DNA of 8,348 nt. It comes from an uncultured Armatimonadota bacterium (GTDB taxonomy: Bacteria > Armatimonadota > Armatimonadia > Armatimonadales > Armatimonadaceae). The translations under genes and the position numbers were made by a program. Where the stretch lies: the NCBI GenBank assembly GCA_903924445.1, contig CAIYBQ010000084.1, positions 1 to 8,348 of the forward strand, read 5' to 3'. This document shows, piece by piece, positions 1 through 5,199 of this stretch. The stretch's first letter is position 1. Every line of letters starts with the position of its first letter. The notes beneath the pieces were generated by a model. It made no database searches and was not told the DNA's origin. It saw nothing but the letters and a program-made list of their open reading frames with translations.

Positions 1-1191
1 CATCCACCCATCCGGTTTGTTCAACCGCACTCCCGGCAAAATGCCATCCCGATTCAGATCCTGAAGCGCATCTTCGAGACTGCTGACAAATGCACCGGGA
101 CGGTGGCCATGCTGGTCCAAGTGCGAAAGCATCAGCACTTCCCGTAAAGGTACCACCGCACTTGTATTGCCTTCGTAACGGCACTTCCATGCAATGTGCG
201 CGAGACAGATACCAAGGAGGATGTGGTACTTCTGGCGCTGAGGATGGTACTGAAGCAGCTTCCCCGCAACTTCCCAGGAACCCCGGTCCAACATCGACAT
301 CCAGTGCTGAAATGGCTCCCCGAGGTGGAAGCGAAATCTTACATAGCTCTCCGATGTTCCCGTCGAAACTTTCGTTTCCAGCTGCTCAACACTGATAAAT
401 CGAGAGAACTTCGTACCGCCACCGTTTTCTGAATCATCCACAGGGACAAGAAGTCTACTCAGGATAAAGACATCCCGGCCCTTTGAGAGCGTATCCGCCT
501 TATGATAGCCACCCCTAGGAGTCTGCTGCCGCCCCTGATGGCGGAGAATGTCACTGGCAAAGACCTCAACATACGTGTCGTAGCTCGCATCCCCAGCCTG
601 CTCTCGCCAAATACTGGCAAGCGTAAGAAATGTTTGGACGACTGCTGCCCCATGACTCGTAAGGTGAGTAATCGCCGCACGCGCATCAAAGCCAATAGGG
701 TTGCTCAAATTGACACGCAACCCATCTGCAGGGTTACGCGTGACCAGCTGCTCATCGAGTGGATGTTCAGTCCAGTTCTTTGTGTTGATTATCGAAATCA
801 ACGCTCTCGTTGCAGCATTGGATGTCGGAATACGAATCGATGTGGCGGGGGCAATGTTGCCACGTGGGCCACTCCGCTTCGATGTTTGCCGATGCCTGTT
901 TGAAAGGCTCGTGACAGCCACGTCCCACTTTGCCTGCGCTTCCATCCAATGACGAATCGTCTCGGCAAGCACATCCGGAAGGTTTTCACTGTGGCCATCA
1001 AAGCTCGATGTAACCGACAGCTGACCATTTGAAACCGTTGCCCGTACATCGCGTTCACAGCGGTCCAACGTGTCCAGAATATCGAGCAATGCGGCGTCAT
1101 CCGGGGAAAGGGGATGTCCATGCTGACGCAGATACATCAGCTCAGCGATGATAGCAGCCACGCCCATATCGGGTGCTGCTTGATCAGGCAT
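1..1191 (-). CDS. Unknown protein, possibly winged-helix/replication-initiator-like (3' end missing)
   Basis: I translated this frame base by base. It is open for all 397 codons from ATG at 1191-1189 to the left edge, so the C-terminus is missing. No family is recognised with certainty. Residues about 18-97 look helical. Residues about 98-116 form a basic, low-complexity linker. Residues about 178-256 look like a winged helix, with an acidic-hydrophobic helix, then RGGYHKAD (226-233) and a helix ending LLVPV. Residues about 320-397 look like a second one, with helix FVSSLEDALQDLNRDGIL (369-386) before a GW turn. This pattern recalls TrfA-like plasmid replication initiators, an inference from pattern only. 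There is no signal peptide or membrane segment. The start codon lies inside the end of the upstream Mop gene (8-base overlap), which suggests translational coupling. Other frames here give only shadow reading frames. Confidence 0.75.
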   Translation of the reverse strand, partial: MPDQAAPDMGVAAIIAELMYLRQHGHPLSPDDAALLDILDTLDRCERDVRATVSNGQLSVTSSFDGHSENLPDVLAETIRHWMEAQAKWDVAVTSLSNRHRQTSKRSGPRGNIAPATSIRIPTSNAATRALISIINTKNWTEHPLDEQLVTRNPADGLRVNLSNPIGFDARAAITHLTSHGAAVVQTFLTLASIWREQAGDASYDTYVEVFASDILRHQGRQQTPRGGYHKADTLSKGRDVFILSRLLVPVDDSENGGGTKFSRFISVEQLETKVSTGTSESYVRFRFHLGEPFQHWMSMLDRGSWEVAGKLLQYHPQRQKYHILLGICLAHIAWKCRYEGNTSAVVPLREVLMLSHLDQHGHRPGAFVSSLEDALQDLNRDGILPGVRLNKPDGWM

Positions 1192-1882
1192 CCGTGTCCG
1201 TGGCAAGAGAAACATCGAGGGCCTTGAACAATGCCGTTACTTCATCCCCGACTTTAAGCCCAATCGCCTCAGCTGCGCTGGGAATAATCGCACTCACGAT
1301 GGGGCCAGCCGCTGTTTCCATGTGAACAATAATCAATGTGGGGCCAGAAATGATTTGGGTCACCTTCCCACGAATCTGGTTGGGAAAACTAAGCTTCATT
1401 GGTTTGTCCTTCTCTATAACAGCGAGTGAAATATCGGATGCCCGGAACATCACACGTACATCGGAGCCTTCCGAAAGCGCAAGCGCTGCCGGAACGCCAG
1501 CATCCACCAGAGACACAAGCGCATCCGTTTCTGCAACCCGGATGTAAACGAGAGCGATGGTACCGTCTTCGACGATCCGAATGACTTTTCCGCGCATTTG
1601 GTTCGGAAGCGTAATCGGAACGGGTCTCAGGACACCGATATGCCCCTCCATATCAACCGCGGTGATTCCCGTCAAAGGAAGACCGACCTCATCACACCAC
1701 GCTTGCACATCGGCGCGTGACTTCGCCTCCAGCAACCAAACAATCCGACCCTCATTCAATGAATGAAAGCTACGGTATCCCCGGACATACTTCGATGCCT
1801 GACCAGCCTGCGCGATTTGCTTTACACGCTCTGGCGTAACTTCATCGGAAGGAATGTCATGGATTGTCATGAAAATTGGCAT
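1184..1882 (-). CDS. DUF4242-like domain fused to two Mop (molybdate-binding) domains
   Basis: The product is 232 residues long. Residues 1-85 resemble DUF4242 (SCO4226-like small ferredoxin-fold proteins), with the usual beta strand, helix, then LLEAKSRADVQAWCDEVGLP (50-69). Residues about 90-156 and 163-227 are two Mop/TOBE repeats. Each has the signature PNQ(M/I)RGKV near its start, and the second ends with GLKVGDEVTALFKALDVSLA. Known Mop domains bind molybdate or tungstate, in ModE, ModC and storage proteins such as ModG, so a cytoplasmic oxyanion-binding or sensing role is likely. There is no signal peptide. The chosen start is the one that fits the domain. No convincing SD site precedes it; in-frame ATGs at 1918 and 1969 would add 12 or 29 unrelated residues, and one at 1870 would trim four. 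The gene overlaps the next one by 8 bases. Confidence 0.88.
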   Translation of the reverse strand: MPIFMTIHDIPSDEVTPERVKQIAQAGQASKYVRGYRSFHSLNEGRIVWLLEAKSRADVQAWCDEVGLPLTGITAVDMEGHIGVLRPVPITLPNQMRGKVIRIVEDGTIALVYIRVAETDALVSLVDAGVPAALALSEGSDVRVMFRASDISLAVIEKDKPMKLSFPNQIRGKVTQIISGPTLIIVHMETAAGPIVSAIIPSAAEAIGLKVGDEVTALFKALDVSLATDTDA

Positions 1883-1990
1883 TGTTTTGACGCCTGTATC
1901 GTACCCGCAATGCAGCATCGTCCTGATAGGCGTTTTCCCTGCATTGAGCCATCCATGATGTCCGCTCACAATTTATGGGAAGATGTCCCC
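1883..1990. promoter_or_regulatory. Divergent spacer with two interleaved inverted repeats
   Basis: This 108-base spacer must hold promoters for both the Mop gene (minus) and the hydrolase-like gene (plus). A perfect 8-bp inverted repeat, CAATGCAG (1908-1915) with CTGCATTG (1939-1946), interleaves with a second, bulged one, CGCCTGTATC (1891-1900) with GATAGGCG (1925-1932). Read on the minus strand this is a potential H-type pseudoknot whose last arm ends 8 bases before the Mop start. A weak plus-strand promoter candidate is TTGAGC (1944-1949), a 17-base spacer, then CACAAT (1967-1972). A minus-strand -10-like TACGAT lies at 1898-1903. The repeats are seen directly; operator or RNA-switch function is inference. 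Confidence 0.4.
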
Positions 1991-2734
1991 ATGGAGATTC
2001 ATCATCCACTAAGTAGTTTGCGCATAACTTTCGATGCGGCGAGGCAGCTGAATTCCCGTGACTTGTTCCTTCATTTTCACGGCGCACATGACATCGTTCA
2101 TATGGCGGTTCAGAACCGATTTCCGGATGCCATCGCGGCAAGCGTAAACCTCAGTGGACTAAGTGGCGCATACCAAGGCTATGTTGGTCGTAGTCCGCAT
2201 TGGATGTTTGTAAAGCTACTCGCTGAGATTCAGCAAGCGACGGCTACAAAGCGCTTCGATTCAATCACTCTGTCATCGTTTTCAGCAGGCTATGGAGCTA
2301 TCCGAGCGCTCCTCGAGGACCCGCGCTGCGTGGCTATGATCGACCAGTTGGTTTTGGCGGATACGGTCTACGCCAGCTTTGGTCATCAACGGAATTCGCT
2401 GGGGAGCAGGCCATTTCCAAGCCATGAGCAGAACAAGCCATTTGTTGACTTTGCGAAGCTCGCGGTGATGGGCAGGAAGGGGATGGTCTTGACGCATTGT
2501 GAGCTGGTGCCCGAGACCTATTCATCCACGGAAGAGGTAGGGCAGCTGGTACGTGATGCGATTGGCGCGCCGTTGACATCGGTCGATGAAACCTGGAGCA
2601 ATGGCTTGCGCGTTAAGGGACACACCCGGAAAGGGCGTTTTGTTTCGATTGCAACGCGCGGTAATCAGGGGAGCGATCACCTTGCGCATTTGCGGGGCAT
2701 CGGGACTTGGTATCGCTTAATGCCAAGGTTCTGA
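1991..2734 (+). CDS. Alpha/beta-hydrolase-like protein of unknown substrate
   Basis: The product is 247 residues long. It starts with short beta strands and an oxyanion-type turn LFLHFHGA (25-32). It then has ITLSSFSAGYGAIRALL (92-108), which reads as the nucleophile elbow with Ser98. Next is LVLADTVYASF (120-130), an Asp-bearing strand, and SDHLAHL (228-234) with a late His. These suggest a Ser98/Asp124/His230 triad. The elbow is S-x-S-x-G instead of the usual G-x-S-x-G. There is no signal peptide, so a cytoplasmic enzyme is likely; the substrate cannot be told. The ATG at 1991 follows a GGGAAG SD-like site (1977-1982) with 8 bases between. ATGs at 1955 and 1958 are possible but less well placed, and an upstream in-frame extension to 1763 would overlap the Mop gene on the other strand. 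Confidence 0.72.
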   Translation: MEIHHPLSSLRITFDAARQLNSRDLFLHFHGAHDIVHMAVQNRFPDAIAASVNLSGLSGAYQGYVGRSPHWMFVKLLAEIQQATATKRFDSITLSSFSAGYGAIRALLEDPRCVAMIDQLVLADTVYASFGHQRNSLGSRPFPSHEQNKPFVDFAKLAVMGRKGMVLTHCELVPETYSSTEEVGQLVRDAIGAPLTSVDETWSNGLRVKGHTRKGRFVSIATRGNQGSDHLAHLRGIGTWYRLMPRF

Positions 2735-2800
2735 AAGCGCGTCTGTGCGAAACAATTTTTTAGACGCTGGCAGAAATCGAAAGAGCGTTTAGTCGGTGTA

Positions 2801-3226
2801 TCAGTTTGTGGATGAACAGCCGGCGCATGTTCCATTCAGTTGAATCGTGGCATTGGACAGGTCAAATCCCGTTTCTGATTCGAAGAAAGTGATCAGCTCA
2901 GATGGGACTTCTGTAGCATCGACATCTGTTACGTTTCCACAGATTTGACAACTCAGGTGGTGATGGTGATGGTGTGTCAGGTCATACCGAACAGCATTAC
3001 CAGTGCGCACTGCAGCCACATCCCCGCGCTCAACCATCGCATCGAGGGTACGGTAAACCGTGGCCAAACCAATCTGGAAATTACGCACACGGATGGCACC
3101 GTAGATCTCAGATGCCGTGGGGTGGGTACCATGCAGATCATCTAGTGCAAGCATGACAGCCTTGCGCTGGCTTGTGTTCCGCATCGCTTTTGGACGAATC
3201 ACAGGTGTATGGTTCGGAGTGCTCAC
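2801..3226 (-). CDS. Fur-family metalloregulator, PerR-like
   Basis: The product is 141 residues long, usual for the family. The N-terminal winged helix covers about 15-80, with HPTASEIY (35-42) and the recognition-helix motif GLATVYRTL (53-61). The C-terminal dimerisation domain has the His-rich run (85-90) and two CxxC pairs (93/96 and 134/137) that would hold structural zinc. Spacing from the first CxxC gives H35, D82, H88, H90 and D101 as equivalents of the five regulatory-metal ligands of Bacillus subtilis PerR. D101 sits where PerR has Asp and Fur has Glu, so a peroxide-sensing PerR role is my preferred reading; Fur or Zur remain possible. The later His common in the family (G-F-x-x-x-x-H) is Ala here. 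The start is GTG. AAGG lies only about two bases before it, too close for a normal SD, so the mRNA may be leaderless. Confidence 0.93.
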   Translation of the reverse strand: MSTPNHTPVIRPKAMRNTSQRKAVMLALDDLHGTHPTASEIYGAIRVRNFQIGLATVYRTLDAMVERGDVAAVRTGNAVRYDLTHHHHHHLSCQICGNVTDVDATEVPSELITFFESETGFDLSNATIQLNGTCAGCSSTN

Positions 3227-3232
3227 ATCCTT

Positions 3233-3244
3233 ATATTACAGTAA
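3233..3244 (-). promoter_or_regulatory. Predicted -10 box and small palindrome at the Fur-family gene start
   Basis: On the minus strand TAATAT (3238-3233) is a good -10 hexamer seven bases before the GTG start. Transcription would therefore begin at or next to the start codon, giving a leaderless mRNA. It overlaps the perfect palindrome TTACAGTAA (3236-3244). The A/T-rich palindrome recalls the general form of Fur/PerR operators but is shorter than the known 15-base boxes. Autoregulation is inference. No good -35 was found. Confidence 0.35.
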
Positions 3245-3314
3245 ATCCTGTTGATGGCGATAGCCGGCACCTCGATGCAGGCAAGGACTAACATTTAGGT
3301 AAGCTGGAATTAAC

Positions 3315-3343
3315 TTACGTGCGAAGTCAATCACCTGTAGAAT
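3315..3343 (+). promoter_or_regulatory. Candidate promoter of the receiver-domain gene
   Basis: TAGAAT (3338-3343) is a good -10 hexamer; 17 bases upstream lies a poor -35, TTACGT (3315-3320). Transcription would start near 3350, only a few bases before the ATG at 3354, which has no SD site. An inverted repeat GTAAG (3299-3303) / CTTAC (3314-3318) ends in the -35 and could be a regulator site. Confidence 0.4.
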
Positions 3344-3353
3344 CTTATGCACG

Positions 3354-3722
3354 ATGTCTAGTCCACGGATTTTGGTTGCTGATGATGAGCCTGCATTGCT
3401 ACGTTTGCTTGAGTTTGTCCTTGGGCGTCGCGGCTATGTCATTCAGGGCGTCACTAATGGCAATGCTGCCGTTGAAGTGTTGAAAACGGAATCACCAGAC
3501 CTTGTGATTCTAGATGTGATGATGCCGGGCCTTGATGGCTATGAAGTGTTGACGTTTATTCGTGAAACGCCGCGCTTGGAAGGGCTTCCAGTCGTGATGT
3601 TGACGGCAAGAGCGCAGCTAGATGATATTCAACGTGGCCTGACTCTCGGCGCGGATGCCTATCTTGCAAAGCCTTTTGACCCCGAAGAGCTGTTCTCTGT
3701 CGTAGAATCGTTGGTAAGTTAG
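3354..3722 (+). CDS. Stand-alone response-regulator receiver (CheY-like) protein
   Basis: The product is 122 residues long and is a single REC domain with no output domain. All key residues are present: the acidic pair D10/D11, the phospho-acceptor D54 in VILDVMMPGLDG (51-62), the switch Thr84 in MLTA, and Lys106 in AKPF. Such proteins are phosphorylated by a partner histidine kinase and act by protein-protein contact. No kinase is visible in the window, so the partner is unknown. The gene diverges from the PerR-like gene across a 127-base spacer. A membrane-protein gene follows on the same strand 53 bases later, so co-transcription is plausible. There is no SD site; a -10 box ten bases upstream suggests a nearly leaderless mRNA. 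Confidence 0.95.
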   Translation: MSSPRILVADDEPALLRLLEFVLGRRGYVIQGVTNGNAAVEVLKTESPDLVILDVMMPGLDGYEVLTFIRETPRLEGLPVVMLTARAQLDDIQRGLTLGADAYLAKPFDPEELFSVVESLVS

Positions 3723-3762
3723 CAGCGCTACAGCGTTGATGCATTGCTATCAGTCGACTATT

Positions 3763-3767
3763 GGAGG
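3763..3767 (+). promoter_or_regulatory. Ribosome binding site that fixes the membrane-protein start
   Basis: GGAGG lies 8 bases before the ATG at 3776. An in-frame TTG at 3761 would overlap this site, so the ATG is the better start. Confidence 0.8.
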
Positions 3768-3775
3768 GTAAGGCG

Positions 3776-4474
3776 ATGTCGGTAAGTACTGAAGAAGCGT
3801 GGATAGTAGAACCTGAGCTCAAGGACCGGCCACCCAGACGCGTTGCGGCAGCAGATCGCATTGATTACAACAAGCCATCTACGCAGGTTCTGACAGCAGC
3901 ATCTGGCGCAGTTATCGTTACCGGGCTTGTATTGTTCGCTGCCGGTCTCGTGATGAAGCAATCGATGCTGACCATTGCGGGAGTCGCAGTTTCCTTGGCT
4001 GGCATTGCTGGCATCGTTGTTTTTCCATCGAAGGGGAAAGCACACGAGGCAAGAGTAAATCGCCTTATCGAAGTCGGAATACCGGTTCCTGCGAGGCTGC
4101 TTGCCGTTGAAAATCGCGGCTCAGAAGGTGGGAAACAGCGACTCGTAAAGTTTCAATATCAAGTTCCGGGCCATGATGAACCACGTCATGGGGACACCTT
4201 TGTGGACTATGATGAACTGCCAAAGACGATCCCGAGCACGGTGACAGCATTGGTTGACCCCGAAACATATGCCTTCGACCTCTACATCGCATTGCCAGTA
4301 AAGGCAATCGCCAAGCCTCTCGACCGAACATCCCAGGCAGCAGCCGAAGTGGCTGCCACTAAGCCGGTGAGTACGGAAATGGGCGCGATGTCATCGGACC
4401 CTGTCGTCGTCGTCAAGCGTAAGGTTGAAACCGCTCCTGAGCAAAATGGTGAGAAGCGGGAATCCTACGAATAG
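3776..4474 (+). CDS. Membrane protein with two TM helices and a possible DUF3592-like domain
   Basis: The product is 232 residues long. A charged N-terminal segment (1-36) is followed by two hydrophobic helices at about 37-60 and 63-84, which form a hairpin. A soluble region (about 90-174) starts with a small helix and then GIPVPARLLAVE (101-112), a strand VKFQYQVPG, and TALVDPETYAFDLYIALP (157-174). This order (G-x-x-x-x-A-x-x-x, beta strands, a V-DP-x-x turn) recalls DUF3592-type domains, but the match is by eye. The Ala/Val/Lys-rich tail (175-232) looks disordered. The function is unknown. It lies between the receiver gene and the pyr promoter, starting 53 bases after the receiver gene. 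It probably shares that gene's transcript and not the pyr one, whose promoter begins four bases after its stop. Confidence 0.85.
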   Translation: MSVSTEEAWIVEPELKDRPPRRVAAADRIDYNKPSTQVLTAASGAVIVTGLVLFAAGLVMKQSMLTIAGVAVSLAGIAGIVVFPSKGKAHEARVNRLIEVGIPVPARLLAVENRGSEGGKQRLVKFQYQVPGHDEPRHGDTFVDYDELPKTIPSTVTALVDPETYAFDLYIALPVKAIAKPLDRTSQAAAEVAATKPVSTEMGAMSSDPVVVVKRKVETAPEQNGEKRESYE

Positions 4475-4477
4475 GCG

Positions 4478-4506
4478 TTGATATACACCCTCACAAATGA
4501 TAGGGT
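4478..4506 (+). promoter_or_regulatory. Candidate promoter of the pyr operon
   Basis: TTGATA (4478-4483) matches five of six -35 consensus bases. After a 17-base spacer comes TAGGGT (4501-4506), preceded by TGA (4498-4500), which makes an extended -10. Transcription would start near 4513, just before the PyrR-binding leader. The inverted repeat CACCCT (4486-4491) / AGGGTG (4502-4507) overlaps the -10. Confidence 0.6.
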
Positions 4507-4521
4507 GACGAAGGTTTTAGT

Positions 4522-4571
4522 TCCTTGAGATGTCCCGTGAGGCATCCTCCGTCCTGTGAGGCGGGCAAGGG
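4522..4571 (+). promoter_or_regulatory. PyrR-binding anti-antiterminator with two tandem PyrR loops
   Basis: Two hairpins each match the PyrR-binding consensus UCCNGNGAGGY exactly. Loop 1 has stem GATG/CATC (4529-4532 with 4543-4546) around TCCCGTGAGG. Loop 2 has stem CCG/CGG (4549-4551 with 4562-4564) around TCCTGTGAGG. CCTTG (4523-4527) can pair with CAAGG (4566-4570), closing both into a three-way junction. That stem hides the 5' arm of the antiterminator. In the known Bacillus mechanism, UMP-bound PyrR stabilises this fold and so favours termination; a tandem pair in one leader is not the textbook layout. Confidence 0.85.
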
Positions 4572-4631
4572 TGCCGATGAATATCGGCTGCATGAAATAT
4601 CGGCTCATATGCCCATTCCGTGCCCTTGTCC
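4563..4631 (+). promoter_or_regulatory. Antiterminator of the pyr leader
   Basis: GGGCAAGGGTGC-like bases 4563-4574 can pair with 4620-4631 (12 pairs, three of them G-U). This uses the 3' arm of PyrR loop 2, the closing stem, and the whole useful 5' arm of the terminator, so it excludes both. The enclosed 45 bases contain a small hairpin, GCCGAT (4573-4578) with ATCGGC (4583-4588), and a direct repeat ATATCGGCT at 4581-4589 and 4597-4605. Without PyrR-UMP this fold would let transcription enter pyrR. Confidence 0.7.
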
Positions 4632-4659
4632 TAAGTAGGACAAGGGCACGTTTTGTTTT
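4619..4659 (+). terminator. Intrinsic attenuator terminator before pyrR
   Basis: A perfect 14-bp stem (4619-4632 with 4637-4650) closes on the tetraloop AAGT and is followed by TTTTGTTTT (4651-4659). It sits directly before the pyrR ribosome binding site and is the terminator arm of the PyrR switch. Confidence 0.92.
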
Positions 4660-4660
4660 G

Positions 4661-4666
4661 TGAGGT
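4661..4666 (+). promoter_or_regulatory. Ribosome binding site that fixes the pyrR start
   Basis: TGAGGT lies five bases before the ATG at 4672. An in-frame GTG at 4660 overlaps this site and has no SD of its own, so the ATG is preferred. Confidence 0.7.
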
Positions 4667-4671
4667 ACGCG

Positions 4672-5199
4672 ATGGCAGTGATGGACAGCGGAGATATCCG
4701 GCGTGCTGTATCCCGGATTGCACATGAAATCGTCGAACGCAATAAAGGCGCCCATGATGTCGTCTTGGTCGGCGTGCTTCGTCGCGGCTTACCCCTAGCG
4801 GAACGCCTCGCGAGCCGAATCATGCAAATTGAATGCGCCCCGGTCCAGTTCGGTGGACTTGATATTACCGATTACCGTGATGATAACGTCGCGCGCGCAA
4901 CGGTGGCATCCGTTTCGTCGATTGACTTCGATGTCACTGGAAAGATTGTTGTGCTTGTAGATGATGTTCTCTACACGGGGAGGACGATCAATGCGGCGAT
5001 GACGGCGATCTCAACGTACGGCCGCCCGGCCGCCATCCAGCTCGCTGTACTCGTCGACCGTGGCCACCGCGAATTACCCATCCGAGCAGACTACGTTGGG
5101 AAAAATGTTCCCACATCCAGAGTCGAACGCATCGATGTTCATCTTGGAGAGTCAGATTCTGAAGACTGTGTCGTCATTTCAAAGCGGGAGGACAGCTGA
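4672..5199 (+). CDS. pyrR: PyrR bifunctional regulator / uracil phosphoribosyltransferase
   Basis: PyrR binds pyr mRNA when loaded with UMP and promotes transcription termination; it also has uracil phosphoribosyltransferase activity. The product is 175 residues, close to the usual 180. It follows Bacillus PyrR along its whole length: IRRAVSRIAHEIVERNKG (9-26), LDITDYRDD (63-71), the PRPP-binding motif VVLVDDVLYTGRT (93-105) and the conserved RGHRELPIRADYVGKNVPTS (130-149). The gene lies directly after its own attenuator, so it is autoregulated together with the operon. Its TGA shares one base with the ATG of pyrB, and the pyrB SD lies within its last codons, which favours translational coupling. 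The start was set by the SD at 4661-4666. Confidence 0.97.
   Translation: MAVMDSGDIRRAVSRIAHEIVERNKGAHDVVLVGVLRRGLPLAERLASRIMQIECAPVQFGGLDITDYRDDNVARATVASVSSIDFDVTGKIVVLVDDVLYTGRTINAAMTAISTYGRPAAIQLAVLVDRGHRELPIRADYVGKNVPTSRVERIDVHLGESDSEDCVVISKREDS

Noticed and set aside
502..1121. Several 80-130-codon reading frames on both strands
   Set aside because: They all overlap the 397-codon open frame on the minus strand, which has a coherent protein pattern and a coupled start.
1763..1990. N-terminal extension of the hydrolase-like gene
   Set aside because: It overlaps the Mop gene on the other strand, is Cys/His/Arg-rich, and the ATG at 1991 has an SD-like site.
2739..2767. Inverted repeat GCGTCT / AGACGC between two convergent genes, as a terminator
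   Set aside because: The stem is six bp with a 17-base loop and the T-run lies inside the loop, not after the stem.
4486..4507. Inverted repeat CACCCT / AGGGTG as a terminator of the membrane-protein gene
   Set aside because: No T-run follows directly and it coincides with the -35/-10 spacing of a better promoter candidate; it could still be an operator.
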